Below are positions 18,677 to 28,115 of a stretch of 64,000 nt of DNA, piece after piece. The notes below the pieces were generated by a model. That model did no database searches. It worked only from the letters and a program-made list of their open reading frames with translations, and was not told the DNA's origin. Numbering within the stretch: position 1 is the stretch's first letter; each line of letters starts with the position of its first letter. The position numbers and the translations under genes are program-made. The DNA comes from a virus: positions 1 through 64,000 of the IMG/VR virus record IMGVR_UViG_3300034102_001457; one strand, 5' to 3'.

Positions 18677-19759
18677 ATGTCAAGACTCAATAAAAAATTT
18701 TTTAGCCGATTAGGTATCAGAAAAGTAGATGTACCCAACCTATCTGGATTAAATAGAGACCAGGCAATAGCTGTATTAAATGCCGTTGGCTTAGTGCCAG
18801 TAGATACTCCAACAAATACAGAAAATATTAATTTAAATCTAGGAATTGTTTCTCAATCGCAAGCTGCAGGATCTACGGTTTTAATTGGTTCACAAGTTTC
18901 TTTTAATTATTATAATTATGTAGCTCCACCAAACTTTAACCCAGGATTTAACCCAGGATTCAACCCAGGATTTGCTAACCCAGGATTTAACCCAGGATTT
19001 GGTGTTGTTTGTGATTATGTTGATGCACCAACTTACTGTACTGGTGTAGACTCTCAAGGCTACGGAGATGCTTATCAGCGGTCATGGACAGCTGGATGTC
19101 CAGATGTTTATTTAGGAAGAAGTTTCTGTGGTGTTCCTAACCCAGGATTTAACCCAGGATTCAACGAACCAGCATTCAACGAACCAGCATTCAACGAACC
19201 AGCATTTGACACACCGCTCTTTGGAGGATCTGGAGATCTGACTAATCTTGATCTTAGCGCACTATTTAGTTTTGGTGGCAAAAGCGTTGGCATTACAACT
19301 TTAGTTAGAACTACCGATGGTCTTGTTAAAGCAGGAGATTTACGAGTCGGAGACACTCTTTTATCTGCAAATATTGAAGGATTCCCTTATGAAGGAGATG
19401 AAGGAATAACTGCTCAAGCGATTGCTTGGTCAGATAATAATCCTAGCATAATCCCAGAAGTTACAACTATAGCTAATATCTATAAAACACAATCTGCATA
19501 TGCGGTTGTAATTAATGAAGATATATTTTCTCAATACCACTATATTTTAATTAAAAGAAATGGCGTATCTAAGTTTGAAACTTCAGTAAATATAGTTAAA
19601 GAAACTGATTTGGTTTATTCATATGACACTAGCAGCTGGGAGCCTATTTATCTTTATGAAATAGTTCAGGCTCCACACGATATTATTTCTATCAACTGTG
19701 AGCCATACGATATGTTTTTTACAGAAAGGATGTTAACTCATGATTCAAGCGCAATATAA
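18677..19759 (+). CDS. PASTA - NPGF repeat - Hint domain protein
   Basis: 360 aa. Residues 18-78 are a PASTA domain (VPNLSGLNRDQAIAVLNAVG to GSTVLIGSQVSFNY), the peptidoglycan-binding type of actinobacterial kinases and penicillin-binding proteins. Residues 86-108 and 155-178 are NPGF then NEPAF repeats flanking a four-cysteine segment (C112, C121, C141, C151). Residues 203-358 form a Hint (hedgehog/intein) domain: SVGITTLVRTTDGLVKAGDL with Ser203 in place of the usual Cys, GDTLLS, and a final FFTERMLTHDSS where HN is HD. Self-cleavage at Ser203 is possible but the active site is atypical. Probably a virion surface protein that meets the cell wall. Confidence 0.8.
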   Translation: MSRLNKKFFSRLGIRKVDVPNLSGLNRDQAIAVLNAVGLVPVDTPTNTENINLNLGIVSQSQAAGSTVLIGSQVSFNYYNYVAPPNFNPGFNPGFNPGFANPGFNPGFGVVCDYVDAPTYCTGVDSQGYGDAYQRSWTAGCPDVYLGRSFCGVPNPGFNPGFNEPAFNEPAFNEPAFDTPLFGGSGDLTNLDLSALFSFGGKSVGITTLVRTTDGLVKAGDLRVGDTLLSANIEGFPYEGDEGITAQAIAWSDNNPSIIPEVTTIANIYKTQSAYAVVINEDIFSQYHYILIKRNGVSKFETSVNIVKETDLVYSYDTSSWEPIYLYEIVQAPHDIISINCEPYDMFFTERMLTHDSSAI

Positions 19760-20285
19760 TATTATAGAGATGAAAATGGTCGGAGAAAACCTTGTGCCCG
19801 TATTTTCTGCAATGCCTAATGAACTAAAGGGCTCCTGGATACATGTTACAAAATTAAACCATTCATCTATAAAATATGTAAGCGCAATTTATTTTAATGA
19901 TGTGCATCCCGAAAACACTGTCGTTATTTCAGATTATTTTCCTACAGAATACCCAGACTTGTATTGCACCGTTAATAAAAATGGAAGAAATGAAAGAGTT
20001 TATGTAAATCCAAAATATAGAAAAATGGGGTTGCTGGGAGTTTCTGGATTAGTTGCTAGAGCAATATTTAATGATTATTTAAATATAATTATGGATGTGC
20101 CTTTAGATAGAAGCGAAAAAACTGAAAAAGCTACTAAATTAGTTAAAGATGTATGGCAAGAAAAAATAGAAAGCATTCCTCTAGAACAAAAATCATCAAT
20201 ATCAGTATTTGATATTGACCCGCCAAGAGATCCAGCTTATCCAGATGTTTGGCATGGCCACAGACCAGGAGGAAAAAATGGTTAA
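19740..20285 (+). CDS. GNAT-like acyltransferase candidate
   Basis: 181 aa; overlaps the Hint gene by 20 bases. The segment RVYVNPKYRKMGLLGVSGLV followed by ARAIF recalls motif A of GNAT acetyltransferases (V-x-P-x-Y-R-x-x-G-x-G), though the R/Q-x-x-G-x-G/A loop is altered (RKMGLLG). Upstream strands (VSAIYFNDVHPENTVVISDY) fit the fold. The C-terminus, YPDVWHGHRPGGKNG, is unusual. If real, it could acylate a virion or host component; moderate confidence. Confidence 0.5.
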   Translation: MIQAQYNIIEMKMVGENLVPVFSAMPNELKGSWIHVTKLNHSSIKYVSAIYFNDVHPENTVVISDYFPTEYPDLYCTVNKNGRNERVYVNPKYRKMGLLGVSGLVARAIFNDYLNIIMDVPLDRSEKTEKATKLVKDVWQEKIESIPLEQKSSISVFDIDPPRDPAYPDVWHGHRPGGKNG

Positions 20286-20808
20286 TAAAATATTTTCAGA
20301 ACAGGATATAAGTGTTTACAGTTTTTCATATATAAGAGACACAGAGCTTCAAGTTATGCTTTCAAGCTTTGAAGAGATTTCATGGATAGAAAGAGTAAAT
20401 GGTTTTAAAGAAGGAATAATTAAAACAACAAACTTTAAAAATTTAAATTTAGAAAATAGGAGGCTATATATTAGCTATATTTCTGAAATAAATTCTTATC
20501 TTCATGACAGATCCCTTGCATTTGTTTATCCAATAGAGAATGTGTTTTTAAAAATAATTCCAGAAACATCATACATGCAAGAGTTTTTAAACCCAGGACT
20601 AATAGATACCATATCAATTATTTATATAGTAAATAGCAATCACACGGGATCTAATATTACATTCTTAAACAAAGATATTTCTATACCACTATCAAAAGGT
20701 AATTTAATAATTTTCCCATCTTCAGAAGAATATAGGTATAAGATTTCTGAAGTTTCTTCTGGAGAAATGATTGTTGGAGTTTCTTACGTAGAGGTTAAGA
20801 ATGATTAA
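20278..20808 (+). CDS. 2OG-oxygenase-fold protein lacking metal ligands
   Basis: 176 aa from ATG 20278, 5 bases after AGGAGG. The C-terminal half, TISIIYIVNSNHTGSNITFL and then KGNLIIFPSSEEYRYKISEV with VSSGEM, lines up with the double-stranded beta helix of the prolyl-hydroxylase-like protein at 21408 (YLNSDYEGGELYFPH, GDIVLFPSSYLFSHAALPV). The H-x-D pair and the distal His are replaced, so it should not bind iron. It may be a structural partner or a degenerated duplicate. Confidence 0.55.
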   Translation: MVNKIFSEQDISVYSFSYIRDTELQVMLSSFEEISWIERVNGFKEGIIKTTNFKNLNLENRRLYISYISEINSYLHDRSLAFVYPIENVFLKIIPETSYMQEFLNPGLIDTISIIYIVNSNHTGSNITFLNKDISIPLSKGNLIIFPSSEEYRYKISEVSSGEMIVGVSYVEVKND

Positions 20809-21391
20809 TACAGAAAGTCAAAATAAAAACGAAAACGTTATATACAGAGAAAAAAGAAAAACAATCTCAGTTAAAGATAAATTTGATACACTGGGCCTAT
20901 ATGAAAAAATAATAAATGAATTAGATAAATCTGAAAAATTCTATGATTTCCCACATTCTAATGAAAAAGATATCAAGGTATACGATAAAAATAATTACAA
21001 TCCATTTTTTATGCATGACGAACAAATGTATTTTCTTTTTCAAAAAGTATCTCTATTAATAAAAAATGCATGTGAAAAATATCAATTTAGCTACTTAAAA
21101 AATAAATATTTTATTTACTCTTCATTAATTGAAGACCAGGACCCGTCTTTATGGTATGATGCTGGTGGTACATCAAGACCCTCAATGTTTGGAATAATTT
21201 CTCTAGACTCAGAAAAAACAAGATTACTAATTAATGAAGAAGAGTTTGAGATAGAGCCTGGAGAAATTATTGTTTCGGAAGCGGGCAATAAAATTGTTTA
21301 TTCTAATAGATTTAAATCAATAGTGTTTTATGTAAGCCCATTATCAGAAATAAAAAATCAGTATTCACAAAAGTGGATACCTTTAGTCTAA
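20801..21391 (+). CDS. Second degenerate 2OG-oxygenase-fold protein
   Basis: 196 aa, overlapping the previous gene by 8 bases. After a charged N-terminal half, the segment SMFGIISLDSEKTRLLINEE, then EFEIEPGEIIVSEAGNKIVY and SIVFYVSPL, follows the same beta-helix order of strands as its neighbours. Position LWYDAGGTSRP replaces the H-x-D loop. No intact iron site is visible. It is lysine- and asparagine-rich, with strongly AT-rich codons compared with the fibres. Confidence 0.5.
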   Translation: MINTESQNKNENVIYREKRKTISVKDKFDTLGLYEKIINELDKSEKFYDFPHSNEKDIKVYDKNNYNPFFMHDEQMYFLFQKVSLLIKNACEKYQFSYLKNKYFIYSSLIEDQDPSLWYDAGGTSRPSMFGIISLDSEKTRLLINEEEFEIEPGEIIVSEAGNKIVYSNRFKSIVFYVSPLSEIKNQYSQKWIPLV

Positions 21392-21407
21392 AATAAAAGG
21401 AGATATT

Positions 21408-22058
21408 ATGATAATTGACACCCCAGCAATTGGAATAAAAATATATAGAAACGCTTTGCCAGAAGCAATGAACATTCCAGCAAGGCTAGAAAAGGTCTTA
21501 AGTTCAGGTAAAAGCTCAATGTTTAAGTGGTCGATTGCCACAGTTGGAGACCACGTACAAAAATTAGATTACAGAGATTGTGTCGATTTTAAAATCAAAA
21601 GAGATTCTTTGAGGCCAGGGAATGAACTATCTGACGAAATAATATCTGTTCATGATCAAATAACAGAAAAGCTTCAAGAGTGTTTAAAGGATTACATGAG
21701 AGCATACAATACGAACACACTGCACTACATGGAAGCTATAAACTTTGTTCGTTATGGAGAAGGACAGCATTTTAAAACACACCCAGACAGCGGCCCAAGC
21801 TATTCATGCGACGTATCTACTGTTATGTATTTAAATAGCGACTATGAGGGTGGAGAGCTGTACTTCCCCCATTTTGACTATACCTATGTTCCTCAATATG
21901 GCGACATTGTGCTATTCCCATCTAGCTATCTTTTTTCACATGCCGCCTTACCAGTAAAGTCTGGAATAAAGTATTCTGCAGTAACTATGTTTTCATATAA
22001 CGATAGAAACCATCAAGATCATGGTAGGTATCAGGGCCAGGTTTCTAAAGTTCTATAG
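21408..22058 (+). CDS. 2OG-Fe(II) oxygenase, prolyl 4-hydroxylase-like
   Basis: 216 aa. The active-site set is visible: H125 and D127 in HFKTHPDSGP, distal H178 in FPSSYLFSHAALPV, and a basic residue for 2-oxoglutarate, K188 (SGIKYS), where P4H enzymes have Lys or Arg. VMYLNSDYEGGELYFPHFDY is the diagnostic strand pair. Such enzymes hydroxylate proline, lysine or other residues with 2-oxoglutarate and O2. It stands third in a row of related folds and between two collagen-like fibre genes, so fibre hydroxylation is a reasonable hypothesis; other substrates are possible. Confidence 0.88.
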   Translation: MIIDTPAIGIKIYRNALPEAMNIPARLEKVLSSGKSSMFKWSIATVGDHVQKLDYRDCVDFKIKRDSLRPGNELSDEIISVHDQITEKLQECLKDYMRAYNTNTLHYMEAINFVRYGEGQHFKTHPDSGPSYSCDVSTVMYLNSDYEGGELYFPHFDYTYVPQYGDIVLFPSSYLFSHAALPVKSGIKYSAVTMFSYNDRNHQDHGRYQGQVSKVL

Positions 22059-22106
22059 ATAGGTAAAGAAACATTTAAGGTATAATTAGGGAAGAGGTGT
22101 AAGCAA

Positions 22107-23873
22107 ATGGCAACAAATTTCCCAGCGTCTTTAGACGTTCTAGTTAACCCACAGCCGAATGATTCGGTTGAGGAAGTTTCCCATTCCGCCCAACATGCAA
22201 ATGCCAACGATGCAATTGAGGCATTGGAGTCTAAGGTCGGTGCCAATAACTCTACCGACCCAAACTCTTTAGACTATAAGGTCAAAACACTTGAAACAAA
22301 TATCCTAGATATTGAAGAGGTGGAAGATCTTGTCGGCGGCTTGCTTACCACTGGAACCCATAACAATATTACAGTAGCATACGACGATGTTGCTAGAAAA
22401 ATAAATTTAACTGCTACCTATGACGATGAAGAGGTCATGGATGCAATTGCTACTTCTTTGACAGCAGGCAACGGAATAACAAAAACTTATGATGATGTTG
22501 CAAACACAATAACTTTAGCGGTAGATACCTCAGTTATGGCAGATAAGACCTACGTAAATACCGCAATATCAAACCTTGTAGATTCAGCACCAGGACTGCT
22601 AGACACTCTAAATGAAATTGCGGCAGCAATAGGAGACGATGCAAATTTTGCAACAACAATAACATCCGCTCTAGCAACAAAGTTAAATATTACAACAGCA
22701 GCAAGCACATACCTTTCAATAGCTGATGCCCCAGAGACAATATCAGATACAACAGGAGCAATGTTTGCACATAATGGGCATACAAATGTAGTTGCAACTT
22801 ATGATGATACAACTAATAGGGTAAACCTTTCAGTAATTGCTCAATTAACACAAGAACAGGCTCAAGACTATATCGCTCCTCTTTTTGTACATAATTTAAA
22901 TCCAAACATTACAGCAACCTATGATGATGAAGCAAACAAGCTAATACTAGAAACAATAATCCCTCCGTCTAAAGCTATTATGTCAGCTTCTGCCCCATCA
23001 TCTCCGTCAGACGGTCAATTCTGGCTGGACACTGATGAATTTAGAAGTGGCACAACTAGAGCCCTCAAAGTATGGAATGCTTTAACTTCAACTTGGGAAT
23101 ACATAAGCTCAGACCTATCTCTTTCTACTACAAATACCTGGACCTCAAAGAATACTTATACAAACGGTATTATTATTGGTTTAGATGCCGCACCAACTAC
23201 TCCAGTACACGGACAAATTTACTACAATAAAATTCTTAACAAGCTAAATGTTTGGGACGGCTTATTGTGGAAGGAAGTATCTGGTTCTGGCGGTGGTGGA
23301 GGCGGACTCACATTAATTCCAACAGATGCTTCTGCACCAGCAAGTACATTTTTCGTAGGTCTTATCGAGCCACCAGCGGGAGCAACAACTCTAGGAGATT
23401 TGTGGATAGACGTTGATGATGATGCTGGCGCAACAGAATTTATTTATGCTGGACCAGAAGCCCCAGCAAATTATAATACAGATACTCTTTGGATTGACAC
23501 AGATGAACCGATAACAGAATTAATATATAGTGCAAATGAGCCAGCAACCCCTTCTTACACAGGAGAGCTTTGGATAGACTTAGATGATACTTCAGGACAG
23601 TCTATTGTCTCCTCTTTGACCCCTCCAACGCCTGCAGAAACAGATCTTTGGATAGACCTAGCAAACGAAGAGGGATACTTAGAGTATAAAGATTTATTTA
23701 AAAATGGAGCAGCGTCAGTTCAAGCTTTTTCAAATTTGCCTACTGCTTCTCTTTATCCAGGGGCAATGATATACGTAGTTTCACAAAAAACAATATATGT
23801 ATCTGTTGATAATCAATGGAAAAAGATGTACCCAAACTCAGATTCAGAAGTCCTGTCTTGGATAGGATTTTGA
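22107..23873 (+). CDS. Tail fibre with repeated display motifs
   Basis: 588 aa. The N-terminus (MATNFPASLDVLVNPQPNDS, then VSHSAQHANANDAIEALESK) is the classic start of actinophage minor tail/fibre proteins. It shares the LDTLNEIAAAIGDDANFATT shaft unit with the fibre at 17201. After 330 come several copies of a D-x-x-LWID-D-D-x pattern (GDLWIDVDDDAG, DTLWIDTDEP, GELWIDLDDTS, TDLWIDLANEEG). A TATAAT box (22081-22086) and a GAGGTG site precede it. Confidence 0.8.
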   Translation: MATNFPASLDVLVNPQPNDSVEEVSHSAQHANANDAIEALESKVGANNSTDPNSLDYKVKTLETNILDIEEVEDLVGGLLTTGTHNNITVAYDDVARKINLTATYDDEEVMDAIATSLTAGNGITKTYDDVANTITLAVDTSVMADKTYVNTAISNLVDSAPGLLDTLNEIAAAIGDDANFATTITSALATKLNITTAASTYLSIADAPETISDTTGAMFAHNGHTNVVATYDDTTNRVNLSVIAQLTQEQAQDYIAPLFVHNLNPNITATYDDEANKLILETIIPPSKAIMSASAPSSPSDGQFWLDTDEFRSGTTRALKVWNALTSTWEYISSDLSLSTTNTWTSKNTYTNGIIIGLDAAPTTPVHGQIYYNKILNKLNVWDGLLWKEVSGSGGGGGGLTLIPTDASAPASTFFVGLIEPPAGATTLGDLWIDVDDDAGATEFIYAGPEAPANYNTDTLWIDTDEPITELIYSANEPATPSYTGELWIDLDDTSGQSIVSSLTPPTPAETDLWIDLANEEGYLEYKDLFKNGAASVQAFSNLPTASLYPGAMIYVVSQKTIYVSVDNQWKKMYPNSDSEVLSWIGF

Positions 23874-23912
23874 ACAAATTTATAGTATAATGACACTTGG
23901 AGGAATTATAAT

Positions 23913-24533
23913 ATGTCACTAAAGCGTTGGAATGGAACGGCCTGGGTTGTAGTAGCAGGATCACGACCAGGAGCACAAGGTCCTCAAGGTTTACCTGGAC
24001 AAGCAGCAACAATATCTGTAGGCGCAGTAAACACATTACCTTCAGGATCAGCACCGACTGTTACAAATAGCGGAACATCTTCAGCGGCAATATTAAATTT
24101 TAGTCTTCCTACTGGAACGCAGGGCCCAGCGGGTGCTGCAGGTGCAGCGGGACCTCAAGGAACAGCTGGACAAAGAGGTTCATATAATTTCACTGGAATT
24201 GCAGATCCAACAGCACAAAACCCAGCAAACAAATTAGGTTTAGATAATTATTTAAATACAACAACGGGCGATTGGTTCCAATATAATTCAACTACATCGA
24301 CATGGACATTACAGGGAAATATTAGAGGCCCACAAGGACAGCAGGGATTAACTGGAGCAACAGGTGCAGTTGGACCTTCTGGTAATGAACTAGCTAATGA
24401 TATACTTAAGGAAACAACGGTAGCTAGGGTAGATGCAATGCTAAACCTAGGTCTATATTATCCAAAGTATACAAGTACTTTGACTCAAACAGAGTTGAAC
24501 AGTAAATTTGCAGCAACAAGTTATTTATTTTAG
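23913..24533 (+). CDS. Collagen-like fibre, short
   Basis: 206 aa. Begins MSLKRWNGTAWVVVAGSRPG (fibre attachment), then broken Gly-X-Y blocks: GAQGPQGLPGQA, GTQGPAGAAGAAGPQGTAGQ and RGPQGQQGLTGATGAVGPSG, separated by beta segments. One unit, GLPG, has Pro at Y. The C-terminus is a helical/beta cap. Promoter-like TATAAT at about 23885 and GGAGG before the ATG. Confidence 0.75.
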   Translation: MSLKRWNGTAWVVVAGSRPGAQGPQGLPGQAATISVGAVNTLPSGSAPTVTNSGTSSAAILNFSLPTGTQGPAGAAGAAGPQGTAGQRGSYNFTGIADPTAQNPANKLGLDNYLNTTTGDWFQYNSTTSTWTLQGNIRGPQGQQGLTGATGAVGPSGNELANDILKETTVARVDAMLNLGLYYPKYTSTLTQTELNSKFAATSYLF

Positions 24534-24542
24534 GAGAATATA

Positions 24543-27500
24543 ATGTCAAGAAGACAAATAGAACACGCATACTACGTATTTAAGCCAGAATTAGATCAGA
24601 TTATTATTCCAAGAATAGTAAGACAAGATCGATTGATGCTTATCACAAATACGACACAAGGTAAGGTCATCTACAACTTCTCCGATCCTAATTTAACTGC
24701 AATATCTTTTTCAGTAGACAATGAAGTTGGCTATGAGCCAAAGACAATTATTACTCTTAAGTACAACTGTGCATCAATGGCTGCTACCGATCAACTTGCA
24801 ATCATTGTTGACGAGCCAGCAGAAACAGTAACATTTACAGAGCCGCTTATGGATGCGGTAAATAAACTTAGAGTCGCCCCACCACAATCTTTAATGGATA
24901 CAGACTTTGAATATGGTATTCAGAGCTCTAAGTGGGAAGCCTTGGTATTAACATCAAATTACCCATCATTCTTTTCTAGAGCAACAGGCGGAAACTCATT
25001 TGACGTAGTAAGCGTAACTGGCGATGGCGCAGCGCCAAGATCTACAGTTACTGTAGTTGTTTCTAGCCCAGCAACAGAACTTGTTGCAGGAGATGTTGTT
25101 TCACTTCAAGATACAAAAAATCCTTTAGCTGAAGGAACTTTCCCAGTTGAAACAGTAAGCGCAGACGGATTTACATTTACATATTTAGCAAGCGGAATTG
25201 TTTCTGGATCAATTTCAGATGGAAGCCTTACATCAGTTACTGGTGGAGGAATCTTCGATAACGCACACATTCCAGGCGGAAACGATTCTCTCGGACTTCA
25301 AGGATGGTCTGCAAACTCAGACGGAGCAGCACAATCTACAATTACAATTACAACAAGCACAGCTCATGGACTTCTTCCAGGAACACCAATTCTAATCGGA
25401 AGCCAGAATGCAAATTGCTCAATCAAGGGATCTTGGAGAATATTTAACGTCTCAAGTCCAAATCAAATGAAGTTTAAAATGGATTCACAGGTTTCTAACC
25501 CAATTGTCACAAATGGCGTAGGACTTTATGCAAAGCCAAATGGTTATGTTCAGCACAGACCACACGATGGAGGAGTTATTCTTTCAACAACAGACAATGT
25601 CTGTGGAGTAAGAGTTATTCGTCAAACACGTCGTCACTTTAGATATCAGTCAGGAAAGTCAATTCAGTTCTCAACTGGTGTAAAGTTTACCCCTACGTTT
25701 GACGTAGATCAGATATCTGTAGCTGGAGTTTTGATTGGAAATCAGGTTGTAACAGTCCGTACAATTCAAGATCACGGAATGCAACCAGGAGCAAAAATTA
25801 AGGTAGACGGAGTTCAAACAGCAGGAACTTACAACCCATGGAATGGCAAGTTTACGGTTACAAATGTTTTAGGAACAAATGAGTTCCAATATATAATGCC
25901 TATTACACAAAATTTAACTGCTACTGATCAGTTCCCAGGAGGAGTTGACGTAACAATTACTGTTTACAAGTGGGAAGGTGCTGCAACAAGAACTGGTATG
26001 TACAATGACCAAAACGGATTCTTCCTTGAATACGATGGCACATACCTATATGCGGTTAGAAGATTCTCTAAGAAAGATCTTTTTGGTAAAATTGCTGCAA
26101 CTAAGTTTTCAAACACAATTACTGGTATAAATACAAGATTCAGAAAGCAGTTGCTGGTCGGAGACCAGATTGTTATTAAGGGAGCAAACTACACAGTTAT
26201 TGAAATTGCATCAGACACTAATATGAAGGTTAGCCCTGCATATAAGGGAGATTCTCTAACAAACTCATCTTATGTTATAACTCAAGAAATTAGAGTTCCT
26301 CAGACCGAGTGGAACGTAGACAAGCTAGATGGTAAGGGACCTTCAGGATACACATTGGACCCAGCATTGATGCAGATGGCCTACATTGACTACACATGGT
26401 ATGGTGCGGGATTTATTAGATTCGGATTTAGAGGCACAGAAGGAAATATTGTTTATTGCCACAAGATGCCTAACAACAATAGAAACACAGAAGCTTACAT
26501 GCGTTCTGGAAACCTTCCAGCAAGATATGAAGCTATTAACTCACCATTCTTTAGCACAAAGCTAAAGGCGGGATCATCAGGAATTGTTGGATCTCCATTA
26601 TCCCCAACAATGATTGTTATGTATGTTGATAGTGTTAAATTCTGGCCAGACCAAGGATTCTTGGTTATAAAAGACGACACCAATTTTGAAATTTGTTCTT
26701 ATACAATTACTAATAGAGAATATAATGCAATTGCACAAGGATATCCTGTTAATATTAACAGAAGACAGCCAATGACCTCTTATCTACAGGGTCAGGCAGT
26801 TCAGCTATCAGGATCTTCTAGCAATGCAACATATCTTCCAGATAATACTATTACAAATGGAACTGGAACTGCACAAGTTTCTGTTCAAACAATTACAAAT
26901 ACCTGTGCTCCAGTAATTAGCCACTGGGGATCATCTGTTATCATGGACGGTAAGTTTGATGATGATAAGAACTTTATCTTTACCGCTGGTATGCAGAGAT
27001 TCGTAAACGTTGCAGGTTCTGGTGAAGTTATTGCAAAGATTGCTTCAAAGTCTGCTACATCAGGTGTTGCAACAGTAACAACTGCTGCACCGCACCAGTT
27101 GCAGGTTGGATATCCAATTAGAATTTCTGACGTAAATACTTCAGCATCAATAACAAGTATTGTAAGAACTTCTGCATCTACAATAAGAGTTACAACTCAG
27201 GGTTCTCACAACTTTGTTCAAGACCAAAACGTAACTATATCAAATTCAGTTCTTTCTAGAAACCTTCAAAATGGACAGATTCAAACTACCGCAATAGTTG
27301 GTGTCTTGAACGGGATTAGAACAATATCTGCAGTGCCATCGTCAAACCAGTTCGATGTAATCCTTGCAGGTGTATATGGATACACTGCTCAGCCTCAAAC
27401 AAATTCAAGCGCTGTAGAAAGTTCAACATTTAATGGAACATTTACAGTAAGCGCAGTAACAAGCAATACAATTCAGTACACGATACCATTTGGAACTACA

Positions 27501-28103
27501 ATTCCAACAAGTATTGTTACCCCTCAAGGATCCGCTTCACAGAGCTTTGGTTCTTCAGCAATTGCAAGACCACTTCTTTCAATCAGAATTGCTCCTTCAG
27601 CAGATAATGGAATTGGAAGAAATTACGGTAAGAGAGAAACTCTTAACACTATGCAGCTAGCACTAAGTTCGCTTGGTATTCTTGCTCAGGGAGCATTCTT
27701 GATTCAGGGTATATATAACCCATCAGCTTTCCCTACTGGAGTAAACCTTCCAGGCGATTGGGAAACTATTAGAATCCCTGGTGGATCTCTAGCACAGGTT
27801 ATCTACCATGATAATACTGGTAGAACAGGTTCTACTGTAACCAACCCTATAACAACAATCAGAGGTGGAGATCAGGCGTTTGCTTTCTACACCGACGGTA
27901 CTGGTGGTACAAACTACTCAGCTACAACATTTGATTTGTCAAAGGTTAAGGATCTTGGAACATCAATTCTTTCTGGTGATGGAAACTTTAAAGCACCAGG
28001 ATTCCCAAATGGTCCAGATATTTTAACAATCGTCGCAACAAACCTAGGATTAACATCTGGAGATATTTCAGCCCGTTTATCTTGGACAGAAGCTCAGGCA
28101 TAA
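24543..28103 (+). CDS. Very large virion structural protein
   Basis: 1186 aa. Repeating beta domains rich in Thr, Ser, Gly and Val; a core with FEYGIQSSKWEALVLTSNYP (about 120-140) and RRHFRYQSGKSIQFSTGVKF (about 365-385) resembles large structural proteins of environmental tailed phages. Segments such as TITTSTAHGLLPGTPILIGS and VTTAAPHQLQVGYPIRISDV repeat a small beta unit (A-H-x-L-x-x-G-x-P-I-x-I) several times. Likely part of the tail-tip or fibre network; no enzyme motif seen. Confidence 0.75.
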   Translation: MSRRQIEHAYYVFKPELDQIIIPRIVRQDRLMLITNTTQGKVIYNFSDPNLTAISFSVDNEVGYEPKTIITLKYNCASMAATDQLAIIVDEPAETVTFTEPLMDAVNKLRVAPPQSLMDTDFEYGIQSSKWEALVLTSNYPSFFSRATGGNSFDVVSVTGDGAAPRSTVTVVVSSPATELVAGDVVSLQDTKNPLAEGTFPVETVSADGFTFTYLASGIVSGSISDGSLTSVTGGGIFDNAHIPGGNDSLGLQGWSANSDGAAQSTITITTSTAHGLLPGTPILIGSQNANCSIKGSWRIFNVSSPNQMKFKMDSQVSNPIVTNGVGLYAKPNGYVQHRPHDGGVILSTTDNVCGVRVIRQTRRHFRYQSGKSIQFSTGVKFTPTFDVDQISVAGVLIGNQVVTVRTIQDHGMQPGAKIKVDGVQTAGTYNPWNGKFTVTNVLGTNEFQYIMPITQNLTATDQFPGGVDVTITVYKWEGAATRTGMYNDQNGFFLEYDGTYLYAVRRFSKKDLFGKIAATKFSNTITGINTRFRKQLLVGDQIVIKGANYTVIEIASDTNMKVSPAYKGDSLTNSSYVITQEIRVPQTEWNVDKLDGKGPSGYTLDPALMQMAYIDYTWYGAGFIRFGFRGTEGNIVYCHKMPNNNRNTEAYMRSGNLPARYEAINSPFFSTKLKAGSSGIVGSPLSPTMIVMYVDSVKFWPDQGFLVIKDDTNFEICSYTITNREYNAIAQGYPVNINRRQPMTSYLQGQAVQLSGSSSNATYLPDNTITNGTGTAQVSVQTITNTCAPVISHWGSSVIMDGKFDDDKNFIFTAGMQRFVNVAGSGEVIAKIASKSATSGVATVTTAAPHQLQVGYPIRISDVNTSASITSIVRTSASTIRVTTQGSHNFVQDQNVTISNSVLSRNLQNGQIQTTAIVGVLNGIRTISAVPSSNQFDVILAGVYGYTAQPQTNSSAVESSTFNGTFTVSAVTSNTIQYTIPFGTTIPTSIVTPQGSASQSFGSSAIARPLLSIRIAPSADNGIGRNYGKRETLNTMQLALSSLGILAQGAFLIQGIYNPSAFPTGVNLPGDWETIRIPGGSLAQVIYHDNTGRTGSTVTNPITTIRGGDQAFAFYTDGTGGTNYSATTFDLSKVKDLGTSILSGDGNFKAPGFPNGPDILTIVATNLGLTSGDISARLSWTEAQA

Positions 28104-28115
28104 AAGGAGTATAAA

